From contig JAKIVS010000001.1 in the NCBI GenBank assembly GCA_022750435.1, positions 350,895-412,904 of the forward strand: 62,010 nt of DNA. Reading direction: 5' to 3'. Positions 49,819-57,369 of the stretch are shown in pieces (within the stretch, counting starts at the first letter, position 1; each line of letters starts with the position of its first letter). This DNA is from Thermoplasmata archaeon (GTDB lineage Archaea; Thermoplasmatota; Thermoplasmata; Lutacidiplasmatales; UBA184). Position numbers and translations under genes: made by a program. The notes below the pieces were generated by a model. That model was not told where the DNA came from. It did no database searches and saw nothing but the letters and a program-made list of their open reading frames with translations.

Positions 49819-51204
49819 GTGCCTCGCTGGATTCCGGACGACCCGGAGACGGAGCTGGCTCTCCTCACGGAGATCGGCCTCGCGAATGCCGAGGAGCTGT
49901 TCTCCGACGTTCCGCGTCGGATCCGCCTCGGCCGGATGGGGGTCGGGCCGGGCCGCGAGGAGATCGACGTCGTCCGGACGGTCGACAAGATCCTCAGCCG
50001 GAACCGGCCCTACACGGGCTTCGCCAACTTCCTCGGCGGCCGAATCTCGCCACGGTTTGTCCCCGCGGCCGTCGATTCCATCCTCCTCCGGAGTGAGTTC
50101 TACACCTCCTACACTCCGTACCAGCCCGAAGCGAGCCAGGGGATGCTCCAGGCGCTCTTCGAGTTCCAGAGCCTCTGGGTGGAGCTCACGGGACTCGATG
50201 CGGCGAACGCCTCCCTGTACGACGGCGCGACGGCCGCCGGAGAGGCGATGCTGCTCTCCCGCCGGATCCATGAGGGCGACCGGTTCCTGATCCCCGCGAG
50301 CCTGCCTTGGGAGGAGAAGAGCGTCCTCGCGAACTACGCCGTCGGCACGGGGGCTCGGATCGAGGAACTCCCGTTCGACGACCGGACCGGCCGAATCGAC
50401 CTCGAACAGACGAAGACCGCCGTCGCCAAGGGGGGCGTCTTCGGAATTCTGGTCGACGTACCGAATGGGTTCGGCCACGTCGATGAGACGCTCCTCGACC
50501 TGAAGTCGGCCATCGGCACGGTACCTCTCACGGTCGTCGCCGACCCGCTCGCCCTCTCGGTCCTCTCGGCCCCCGGCGACTGGGGAGCCGACATCGTCGT
50601 CGGGGAGGGTCAGGGGTTCGGTGCGAGCCCGTCGTTCGGGGGACCCCTCTTGGGGCTGTTCGCGTGCCGTCGGGAGCACCTTCGATTCTCCCCGGGACGC
50701 ATTGTCGGGGCGACGCGCGACGCGGAGGGACGCCGCGCCTTCACGCTCACCCTGCAGACGCGCGAGCAGCACATCCGGCGCTCGCGGGCGACCTCCAACA
50801 TCTGCACCAACCAATCGCTCCTCGCCCTCGCCTTCGTCGTGTACGCGACCACGGTGGGCCCGAAGGGCCTCGCGGCCCTGGAGCGGTCGCTGTCGGAGAA
50901 GGCGCGCACACTGGCGAGCGCGCTCGGGACCATCGACGGGCTCCGGGCCCCCCGGTTCGACGCACCGTACTTGCACGAGTTCGCGGTCGGCGTGACCCGA
51001 GGGACCGCGAAGGGATTCCTCGACCGGCTCCGCCGCAAGAAGATCCTCGGCGGCCACCCGCTCGCGGATCCGCGGCCGGGGCGCGGCGACGGCGGGCCCG
51101 AGCTGTTCCTGACCGCCGCCACCGAGTTCGTCGGGGAGAAGGAGATCGCCAAGTTTGCGAAGACCGCGCGGACCGCCCTCGCCCACGTTCCGGGGGCCGC
51201 GTGA
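49819..51204 (+). CDS. gcvPA: Glycine dehydrogenase (decarboxylating) subunit 1, GcvPA
   Basis: 461 residues from GTG 49819. An upstream ATG at 49723 would add 32 atypical residues. P-protein is split into PA and PB subunits in archaea and some bacteria. Motifs: WIPDDPETELALLTEIGLANAEELFSDVPRRIRL (usual start), FLGGRISPRFVPAAVDSILLRSEFYTSYTPYQPEASQG, FEFQSLWVELTGLDAANASLYDGATAAGEA and ATSNICTNQSLLAL. With GcvPB it decarboxylates glycine onto lipoyl-GcvH (not in this window). First gene of the metabolic operon. Confidence 0.93.
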   Translation: MPRWIPDDPETELALLTEIGLANAEELFSDVPRRIRLGRMGVGPGREEIDVVRTVDKILSRNRPYTGFANFLGGRISPRFVPAAVDSILLRSEFYTSYTPYQPEASQGMLQALFEFQSLWVELTGLDAANASLYDGATAAGEAMLLSRRIHEGDRFLIPASLPWEEKSVLANYAVGTGARIEELPFDDRTGRIDLEQTKTAVAKGGVFGILVDVPNGFGHVDETLLDLKSAIGTVPLTVVADPLALSVLSAPGDWGADIVVGEGQGFGASPSFGGPLLGLFACRREHLRFSPGRIVGATRDAEGRRAFTLTLQTREQHIRRSRATSNICTNQSLLALAFVVYATTVGPKGLAALERSLSEKARTLASALGTIDGLRAPRFDAPYLHEFAVGVTRGTAKGFLDRLRRKKILGGHPLADPRPGRGDGGPELFLTAATEFVGEKEIAKFAKTARTALAHVPGAA

Positions 51205-52661
51205 CGTTCCGGCAGGCCCGCTACGACGAACCCCTCGTCTGGGAACTCGCGCGCCGCGGAGGCGCCGCGAACGATGCCGCCGCCACCATCCCCGGGATTC
51301 CCGAGCGGTTCCGGCGGGCGAAGGCACCGGATTGGCCGGAGCTGAGCGAACTCGAGGTCGTCCGCCACTACACCCGGCTTTCCCAGATGAATTTCGGCAT
51401 CGACACGAGCGCCTACCCGCTGGGCTCGTGCACGATGAAGTACAACCCGAAGGTCTCCGAACTGCTCGCCCGGCGGGACGGGGCCGCGGCGCTCCATCCG
51501 TACCAGCCGGAGGAGACCGTCCAGGGCGCGCTGGAGATCCTCTGGCGACTCGAGACCGCCCTCGCGAAGATCACGGGGCTCCCCGAGGTATCGCTCCAGC
51601 CGGCGGCCGGGGCCCACGGCGAGTACGCGGCCCTCCTGATGATCCGGGCCCACATTCAGGAGAGAGGTGAGCTTGCCAAGCGGACGGAGGTCCTCCTCCC
51701 CGACACCGCGCACGGAACGAATCCGGCGTCCGCGGCGATGGCCGGATTCACGACCCGGGAGATCGCGAGCGTCGACGGGTGCGTGGACGTCGCCGCGTTG
51801 AAGGCCGCCGTCAGCGACCGCACCGCCGCGTTCATGCTCACGAACCCGAACACCGCGGGGCTGTTCGAGTCCCAGATCGGCGAGATCGCCGAAACCGTCC
51901 ACGGCGCCGGTGGAATGCTCTACTACGACGGCGCGAACCTGAACGCGATCCTGGGGGTCACCAACCCCGGGCGGATGGGGTTCGACGTCGCCCACCTGAA
52001 CCTGCACAAGACCTTCGCCACGCCGCACGGAGGCGGAGGCCCGGGGGCCGGCGTCCTGGCGGCCTCCGACGTGCTCGGACCGTACCTCCCCGTCCCGCGG
52101 GTCCGCAAGACCGGTCGGTCGTTCCATCTCGACTACGACCGACCGAAGTCCATCGGAAAGATCAAGACCGGCTACGGAAACTTCGGACTCGACCTCCGCG
52201 CCTACGCGTTCCTCCTCACCCATGGGGAGGAGGGACTCCGCCACATCAGCCGTCGGGCGGTGCTCAACGCGAACTACCTCGGCCAGAAGCTCGGGAAGTT
52301 CCTGCCCCGGCCGTTCCGGACGCTCGTCAAGCACGAGTTCCTGCTCTCGGGAACCCCCTTGAAGGCGAACGGGGTCCGCACCCTCGACCTCGCGAAGCGG
52401 TTGTTGGACGAGGGATACCACGCCCCGACGATCTACTTCCCGTCCCTCGTGGACGAAGCCCTGATGATCGAGTTCCCGGAAACGGAGAGCCGCCGGGAGC
52501 TCGATGGGTTCGCCGCCGCGTTCGAGCGCGCGGTCACGGACACCCCCGAGCATCTCCATGCCGCTCCGACGGCCACCTCGGTGCGTCGGGTCGACGAGGT
52601 CCTCGCAGCCCGCCAGCTCCACCTCTCACGGAAGGACCTCGACCTGCCACAACCGTCTTGA
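51201..52661 (+). CDS. gcvPB: Glycine dehydrogenase (decarboxylating) subunit 2, GcvPB
   Basis: 486 residues; the GTG overlaps the gcvPA stop as GTGA. It carries the PLP-binding lysine in HLNLHKTFATPHGGGGPG. FGIDTSAYPLGSCTMKYNPKVSE, LQPAAGAHGEYAALLMIRAH, VLLPDTAHGTNPASAAMAGF and MLTNPNTAGLFE are the family blocks. Together with GcvPA it forms the active P-protein of the glycine cleavage system, which produces CO2, NH3 and methylene-THF (or a modified pterin). Normal length. Confidence 0.96.
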   Translation: MTFRQARYDEPLVWELARRGGAANDAAATIPGIPERFRRAKAPDWPELSELEVVRHYTRLSQMNFGIDTSAYPLGSCTMKYNPKVSELLARRDGAAALHPYQPEETVQGALEILWRLETALAKITGLPEVSLQPAAGAHGEYAALLMIRAHIQERGELAKRTEVLLPDTAHGTNPASAAMAGFTTREIASVDGCVDVAALKAAVSDRTAAFMLTNPNTAGLFESQIGEIAETVHGAGGMLYYDGANLNAILGVTNPGRMGFDVAHLNLHKTFATPHGGGGPGAGVLAASDVLGPYLPVPRVRKTGRSFHLDYDRPKSIGKIKTGYGNFGLDLRAYAFLLTHGEEGLRHISRRAVLNANYLGQKLGKFLPRPFRTLVKHEFLLSGTPLKANGVRTLDLAKRLLDEGYHAPTIYFPSLVDEALMIEFPETESRRELDGFAAAFERAVTDTPEHLHAAPTATSVRRVDEVLAARQLHLSRKDLDLPQPS

Positions 52662-52686
52662 GCCCCCCCGGCCCTCAGAACGCCCC

Positions 52687-53796
52687 ATGAAGGCCCGCGT
52701 CCTCCGCGTGTTCGAGCAGCTCGACGCCCACACCGACGCCCTCGTCCTGCAGAACTCGATCGACCCGCACCTCGATCAGAGTTTCTTCTACCTGTTCGAC
52801 GTTCCGAGCGGTCTCTTCGAGGGGTCGGTCGCGATCGCCCACCGGGACGGACGCCTCGACGTCCTCTCCTCCCTGCTTGAGGAGGAGAGTGCGCGCCAAG
52901 CCGCGAAGCACGACAGCTCCGTCACCGTCCACGCCATGAAGGACAACGCCGACCGGGAGAAGATCGTCAAGAAGCTCCTCCCGAACGCCGGCACCATCGC
53001 CCTCAACTTCCGGGAACTCACCCACGAGACGTTCCTGCAGATCGAGAAGGCGTTCCCGTCGGCGAAGTGGGCCGACGCGAGCGCCGCCGTCCGGAAGGCC
53101 CGGATGATCAAGGACACGAGCGAGATCGCCCGACTGGAGAAGGCGGCCCTGATCGGCTCGGCGGTCGCGAAGAAGATCCCGTCGATGCTCAGGACCGGGA
53201 TCACCGAGCTCGAGCTCGCGGCCGAGATCGAGTACGCCATGGGACGCGAGGGTGCCGCGGGACGGAGCTTCGCGACCATTGCCGGCTTTGGCCCGGACGG
53301 GGCGGAGCCGCACTTCGCACCCGGCGGGCGCAAGCTGGAACCGGGGATGTCGATCGTCTGCGACTTCGGGGCGTTCTACGAGCGCTACGCCTCCGACATC
53401 ACCCGCTCCTTCCACTTCGGCCCGCGCGACGCCGAGATGAAGCACGTCCACGACACCGTCTTCGCCGCCCAGGAAGCCGCCCTCGCCGTCGTGCGGGATG
53501 GCGCGATCGCGAAGGACGTCCACGGGGCCGCGGCGAAGGTGATCGACGCCTCGCCGTTCCGCGGACGGTTCACCCACGGGCTCGGGCACTCGATCGGACT
53601 CGCGGTCCACGACGGCTTTGGCATGAACCCGCTGAGCGAGGAGCCGCTCCAGACCGGGATGACCATCACCATCGAACCCGGCATCTATCTGCCCGGCAAG
53701 GGCGGGGTGCGGATCGAGGACGACATCGTCGTTACCGACGAGGGCTACCGGTTCCTGACGAAGGCACCCCGGGAGTACCTCGAGGTGGCGGCGTGA
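52687..53796 (+). CDS. M24-family aminopeptidase (Xaa-Pro peptidase-like)
   Basis: 369 residues from ATG 52687, 25 bp after gcvPB. Pita-bread fold with all five metal ligands: VCDFGAFYERYASDITRSF (Asp, Asp), FTHGLGHSIGLAVHD (His), ITIEPGIYLPG (Glu) and GVRIEDDIVVTDEG (Glu). The N-terminal creatinase-like domain spans residues 1-125. It cleaves Xaa-Pro peptides or related substrates in the cytosol. Position in the glycine-cleavage/sugar-phosphate operon probably reflects shared expression rather than one pathway. Stop overlaps the next GTG. Confidence 0.93.
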   Translation: MKARVLRVFEQLDAHTDALVLQNSIDPHLDQSFFYLFDVPSGLFEGSVAIAHRDGRLDVLSSLLEEESARQAAKHDSSVTVHAMKDNADREKIVKKLLPNAGTIALNFRELTHETFLQIEKAFPSAKWADASAAVRKARMIKDTSEIARLEKAALIGSAVAKKIPSMLRTGITELELAAEIEYAMGREGAAGRSFATIAGFGPDGAEPHFAPGGRKLEPGMSIVCDFGAFYERYASDITRSFHFGPRDAEMKHVHDTVFAAQEAALAVVRDGAIAKDVHGAAAKVIDASPFRGRFTHGLGHSIGLAVHDGFGMNPLSEEPLQTGMTITIEPGIYLPGKGGVRIEDDIVVTDEGYRFLTKAPREYLEVAA

Positions 53797-54815
53797 GAAT
53801 CGGGGTCCTCACGGGGGGCGGTGACTGCCCCGGGCTCAACGCCGCGGTCCGGGCGGTCGTCTACCGGGCCGGCAAGAGCGGCCACGACGTCATCGGTTTC
53901 CTCGACGGATGGAAGGGGGTCCGGGACGACATGGCCCGTTCCCTCGTCCCCACCGACGTCGCCGACGCGATCCTCCGCGGCGGGACGCTGCTCGGCAGTT
54001 CGAGGACGAATCCGTTCGCGAAGCCGGAGGACGCGGAGAGGGTGCTGGCCACCCTCGACCGCCACCAGATCGGCGCGCTCGTGGCCATCGGCGGCGACGA
54101 CACGCTGAGCGCCGGTCGTGAGCTTTCCCGCCGGGGCCGGAAGGTCGTGGGCATTCCGAAGACGATGGACAACGACGTCTCGGCGACCGACTGGACGTTC
54201 GGGTTCGACTCGGCCGCCAGCGTCGCGGTCGACGCGCTCGAGCGACTGCGGGACACCGCGGCGAGTCACCACCGCGCCGTGGTCCTCGAGGTCATGGGGC
54301 GCCACGCCGGGTGGGTCGCCCTCGCCACGGGTCTCGGCGGCGCCGCCGACTTCACGCTCCTCCCGGAAGAGCCGTACGACGAGGCCCGGTTGATCCAGCA
54401 CGTCCGCGCAGCGGTCAAGCGCAAGGGGTTCGCCCTGGTCGTCGTCTCGGAGGGCGTGGACCTTGGCCCTCGGAAAGGGAGCTCCGGCGGGAAGGACGAG
54501 TTCGGTCACGAGCTCCTGAAGGAGCGGGAAGCGGGGCCGGAGGTCGCCCGCCGAATCGAAGCGGCGACCGGCATCGAGAGCCGGAGCGCGGTCATCGGCC
54601 ACATCCAACGCGGCGGTTCCCCCACCCTGTTCGACCGGATCCTCGCGACCCGGATGGGAGCGACCGCGGTCGACCTGATCGACGCCGGTCGGTTCGGCGA
54701 AGTCGCCGTGCTTCGCGGCGCCGAGGTCGTCGGCGTGCCGTTCGACGAGGCGCTGCGGGAGAACAAGAAGGTCTCGCCCGCGTGGGCCGACCTCCTGCAC
54801 ACCTTCGACGCGTAG
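53793..54815 (+). CDS. pfp: Phosphofructokinase, predicted pyrophosphate-dependent
   Basis: 340 residues, GTG overlapping the previous stop. PfkA superfamily: MRIGVLTGGGDCPGLNAAVRAVV and RTNPFAKPEDAERVL start it, and VVLEVMGRHAGWVAL and IGHIQRGGSPTLFDRILATRMG follow. Two diagnostic positions favour PPi over ATP: Asp in IGGDDTL (ATP enzymes have GGDG) and Lys in GIPKTMDND (ATP enzymes have PGTIDND). It probably interconverts fructose-6-phosphate and fructose-1,6-bisphosphate reversibly with PPi, giving a link between glycolysis and gluconeogenesis. Archaea more often use ADP-dependent or ribokinase-type kinases. Confidence 0.92.
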   Translation: MRIGVLTGGGDCPGLNAAVRAVVYRAGKSGHDVIGFLDGWKGVRDDMARSLVPTDVADAILRGGTLLGSSRTNPFAKPEDAERVLATLDRHQIGALVAIGGDDTLSAGRELSRRGRKVVGIPKTMDNDVSATDWTFGFDSAASVAVDALERLRDTAASHHRAVVLEVMGRHAGWVALATGLGGAADFTLLPEEPYDEARLIQHVRAAVKRKGFALVVVSEGVDLGPRKGSSGGKDEFGHELLKEREAGPEVARRIEAATGIESRSAVIGHIQRGGSPTLFDRILATRMGATAVDLIDAGRFGEVAVLRGAEVVGVPFDEALRENKKVSPAWADLLHTFDA

Positions 54816-54822
54816 GGGCGTC

Positions 54823-55872
54823 ATGCGGGTCCGGGCGCTCTGGTGGGACAAGGGCCGGCTGGCCCTGATCGACCAGCGCCTCCTCCCCCAGAAGGAGAAG
54901 GTCCTGCGACTGCGGACCGTCGCCGAAGTCGCCCGGGCGATTCGGACCATGCAGGTCCGCGGTGCGCCCGCCATCGGCGTGGCCGCCGGCTTCGGCATGG
55001 CGCTCGCCGCCCAAGAGGGCCGGTCCACTCCCGAGGGGGCGGCCCGAACTCTCCGGGCGACGCGACCGACGGCCTACGACCTGTTCGTCGGGGTCGAGAC
55101 GATGCGGACGGCCTGGACGAACGGGGAGGACGTTCTCGCCGCGGCGGAGGCGTACCGCGAGAAGGTCGTCGAAGAGTGCCGCAGGATCGGACTGGCCGGA
55201 GCGGGGCTCTTTCGCCACCGCCCGAACGTCCTGACCCACTGCAATGCGGGGGCCCTGGCGACCGTGGAGTGGGGGACCGCTCTCGCCCCCCTTCGAGTGG
55301 CCCGCGACCGAGGGGCGAAGCTGTTCGTGTACGTGGACGAGACGCGCCCCCTCCTGCAGGGCGCGCGCCTGACGGCGTGGGAGCTCGCGCGCGAACGGAT
55401 CCCCCACGCCGTCATCGCGGACAATGCGGCGGGCCACTTCCTTCGCACCGGTGCGATCGATGCGGTCATCGTCGGCGCCGACCGGGTCGCGCGCAACGGG
55501 GACTTCGCGAACAAGATCGGGACGTACGAGAAGGCGGTGCTCGCGAAGGAGAACGGCGTCCCGTTCTACGTCGCCGCCCCGTGGTCGACGTTCGATGGGT
55601 CGAAGGCCAACGGCCGTTCGATCCCGGTCGAAGAGCGACACGAGGACGAAGTGCTCGAGCTCGCCGGGCGACGGATCACACCGCGCGCCTCGCGAGCGCG
55701 CAATCCGGCGTTCGACGTCACCCCCGCGCGATACGTGACGGCCTTCGTCACGCCCGACGGCGTTGTCCGTCCTTCGGAGCTTCGGAAGCGACTGCCCCGG
55801 ACCCGACGGCCGGAAGGGGCGGCTCACTTGGGGACGAGGAACGGCGTGAGATCTTCCCGTCGCTCCCGGTAG
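54823..55872 (+). CDS. mtnA: S-methyl-5-thioribose-1-phosphate isomerase MtnA
   Basis: 349 residues from ATG 54823, 7 bp after the PFK gene. eIF2B-like isomerase fold: TMQVRGAPAIGVAAGFGMALAA, catalytic Cys in LTHCNAGALATVEWGTAL, Asp in VIVGADRVARNGDFANKIGTY and PFYVAAPWSTFD. It converts methylthioribose-1-phosphate to methylthioribulose-1-phosphate in methionine salvage. A ribose-1,5-bisphosphate isomerase function is possible in this superfamily, but the motifs fit MtnA better. The last 49 nt are antisense to the glycosyltransferase gene, and the final ~20 residues look unconserved. Confidence 0.92.
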   Translation: MRVRALWWDKGRLALIDQRLLPQKEKVLRLRTVAEVARAIRTMQVRGAPAIGVAAGFGMALAAQEGRSTPEGAARTLRATRPTAYDLFVGVETMRTAWTNGEDVLAAAEAYREKVVEECRRIGLAGAGLFRHRPNVLTHCNAGALATVEWGTALAPLRVARDRGAKLFVYVDETRPLLQGARLTAWELARERIPHAVIADNAAGHFLRTGAIDAVIVGADRVARNGDFANKIGTYEKAVLAKENGVPFYVAAPWSTFDGSKANGRSIPVEERHEDEVLELAGRRITPRASRARNPAFDVTPARYVTAFVTPDGVVRPSELRKRLPRTRRPEGAAHLGTRNGVRSSRRSR

Positions 55873-56768
55873 ACCGCGGAGCGGAGGGCGAGGAACCGGA
55901 TCTCGTCCTGGGTGAGGGGAAGCTTCGGCGGGGGCCCGCCGCCCGAGACTAACTTCCAGTCCCCCGCGAGGAAGCTTTCGAACAGTCCCTCGCGCACGAT
56001 CACGTAGTTGTTCCGGCCCAGCTCCGCGTGGCGGATGGGGGAGAGACGGGCTCCGATCGCGGCCAGGGTGAAGAACGAGCGAAGCGCGAGGCGACGTCCC
56101 ACGGGCTTCGAGCCGTTGAACGCCATCAGGTCCGAGACGGTCGCATGGCTCCCGATGATCTGGTCCCGTTGCACGGCATAGATCCGGCGCAGGCGCGCGA
56201 ACCGACCGCCCCGAATGTACCGCATCTGGCGGGCATACGACCCGAGGCTCGCGGACTGGCTGCTCGCCGCCCCGGTGGGATACGCCACGACGCCGAACCG
56301 GGCGACCACGCGAGAGTACAGGTCGATGTCCTCGCCTCCGATGAGGTCCCGCCAGCTCCCGGCCGCTTCGATCGAGTCCCTCGGGAGGGCGACGATCTCG
56401 CTGAACAGCATCTTGGGAAGGCCGAGGGCGAAGTAGCGAGCGAGGATCGATGCGTACGTCGCGTCGTACACGAGGCTCGTGTCGAAGGGGATGACCCAGC
56501 GGCCCCGGCTCACCTCGAAGGCCAGGCGACGCCCGCGCCCCCGATTCTTTTCCCCCTGCCGGACGACCTTCAGCCGGGGCTCCGCCGCGGCGACCTTCGC
56601 CAGCCATTCGCTCGCGCCGTCGTCGCTCGGGCCATCCACGACGACAATCTCGAACGGTACCTGGAGCGATTCCCCGAGGGCGGTGATGCTCGATAGCGAC
56701 GCTGGGAGCCGGTCGACCGTGTTCAGGTTCGTCGCGCAGAACGATACGGTGGGCAGTACGTCGGGCAC
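55824..56768 (-). CDS. Family 2 glycosyltransferase
   Basis: 314 residues from GTG 56768, chosen because CATTAAGTC on the minus strand (56791-56799) lies 27 bp upstream; a TTG at 56780 is less likely. GT-A fold: TVSFCATNLNTVDRLPASLSSI, PFEIVVVDGPSDDGASEWLAKVA and LKVVRQGEKNRGRGRRLAFEVSRGRWVIPFDTSLVY bind the nucleotide sugar, and GGEDIDLYSRVVARFG holds the ED motif of the catalytic base region. There is no membrane helix. Likely adds a sugar to a glycolipid, glycan or nucleotide precursor; acceptor unknown. Confidence 0.85.
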   Translation of the reverse strand: MPDVLPTVSFCATNLNTVDRLPASLSSITALGESLQVPFEIVVVDGPSDDGASEWLAKVAAAEPRLKVVRQGEKNRGRGRRLAFEVSRGRWVIPFDTSLVYDATYASILARYFALGLPKMLFSEIVALPRDSIEAAGSWRDLIGGEDIDLYSRVVARFGVVAYPTGAASSQSASLGSYARQMRYIRGGRFARLRRIYAVQRDQIIGSHATVSDLMAFNGSKPVGRRLALRSFFTLAAIGARLSPIRHAELGRNNYVIVREGLFESFLAGDWKLVSGGGPPPKLPLTQDEIRFLALRSAVYRERREDLTPFLVPK

Positions 56769-56790
56769 TGCGGTCGCCAACGCCGGTCGG

Positions 56791-56799
56791 GACTTAATG
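56791..56799 (-). promoter_or_regulatory. TATA-like element for the glycosyltransferase gene
   Basis: CATTAAGTC on the minus strand, centred 27 bp before GTG 56768. It overlaps the stop codon of the following small membrane-protein frame. Confidence 0.5.
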
Positions 56800-56979
56800 C
56801 GCGGGGAGGCGGGAGGCGGCGGCCAGGGACGGGAGCGCCAGCGGTTCGCCGAGGAAGTGTTCGATGCCGTGGAGGGCGGTCCCGATCTCCGCGGCGAGGT
56901 TGAAGCCGAGGAAGAAGAACACCACCACGATCCCGACGACGAGGGAGACGGTGAGGAACCAGGCCTGCGTTGCGGTCAT
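56794..56979 (-). CDS. Small membrane protein, one TM segment
   Basis: 61 residues from ATG 56979 behind a GCGGAG ribosome-binding-site-like sequence; the same frame is open back to 57171 but the extension is less convincing. MTATQAWFLTVSLVVGIVVVFFFLGFNLAAEIGTALHGIEHFLGE has a strong TM helix followed by an amphipathic segment. No family recognised. Confidence 0.4.
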   Translation of the reverse strand: MTATQAWFLTVSLVVGIVVVFFFLGFNLAAEIGTALHGIEHFLGEPLALPSLAAASRLPAH

Positions 56980-57207
56980 GGGGAACTCCGCGGGAGCGGC
57001 GAACGTCCCGTTCCGGTAGATAAGAAGCCCGTTCGACGCGCAGAGTCCGAGCCCCCCGAACCCGAGCCTTCGAGCGATGAGAGCCTCGTGGGCGCTCGGG
57101 TCGCTCCCCTCGAGCCGTTCGCGGGCGGTCGTCGAGCCGCCCGCCACGGGACGCGGTCCGGGACCGCGCAAGATTCATGAGAGGAGGAGGCTAGCGACCG
57201 CGGAGCT

Positions 57208-57308
57208 GCCCTGGTAGTCTAGCGGTCTAGGATCTAAGTCTGTCGAGCTTGGGACTCGGGTTCGAATGCGGGTCGCACGGCGACCCGCCGAAACTCCCGA
57301 CCAGGGCG
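57208..57308 (+). tRNA. tRNA-Asp(GUC) with a 28-nt T-loop intron
   Basis: Acceptor GCCCTGG (57208-57214) pairs with CCAGGGC (57301-57307), discriminator G57308. D-arm GTCT-AGCGGTCTA-GGAT, anticodon stem TAAGT/GCTTG (57235-57239, 57247-57251), loop CTGTCGA with anticodon GTC at 57242-57244. T-stem TCGGG (57256-57260) pairs with CCCGA (57296-57300). The T-loop is split: TTCGAA (57261-57266) is followed by a 28-nt insert (57267-57294) before T57295, so the spliced loop is the canonical TTCGAAT. The mature tRNA is 73 nt, CCA not encoded. G73 and GUC are Asp identity elements. AGATTCATG at about 57172-57180 could be the promoter. Confidence 0.88.
57267..57294 (+). other. tRNA-Asp intron at position 59/60 within a bulge-helix-bulge
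   Basis: The precursor folds into a textbook BHB. Outer helix is the T-stem TCGGG/CCCGA, central 4-bp helix TTCG (57261-57264)/CGAA (57289-57292), 3-nt bulges AAT (57265-57267) and ACT (57293-57295), inner 8-bp helix GCGGGTCG (57268-57275)/CGACCCGC (57281-57288), loop CACGG. Cuts between the second and third bulge nucleotides give exons that rejoin to a canonical T-loop. Confidence 0.85.
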
Positions 57309-57311
57309 CTC

Positions 57312-57355
57312 CCCGTCCCACGACGGGCCCGACGGGAACCGTTAACCCGTCGGGC
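57312..57355. promoter_or_regulatory. Inverted repeats around the uppS promoter
   Basis: GCCCGACGGG (57327-57336) and CCCGTCGGGC (57346-57355) are perfect 10-bp arms around AACCGTTAA. That loop contains a TATA-like core placed 27 bp before the uppS GTG. A further copy, CCCGTC-CCAC-GACGGG, lies just upstream, so two alternative pairings are possible. Candidate operator, terminator of the tRNA transcript, or both. Confidence 0.5.
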
Positions 57356-57369
57356 TTCCTCGATACGTC

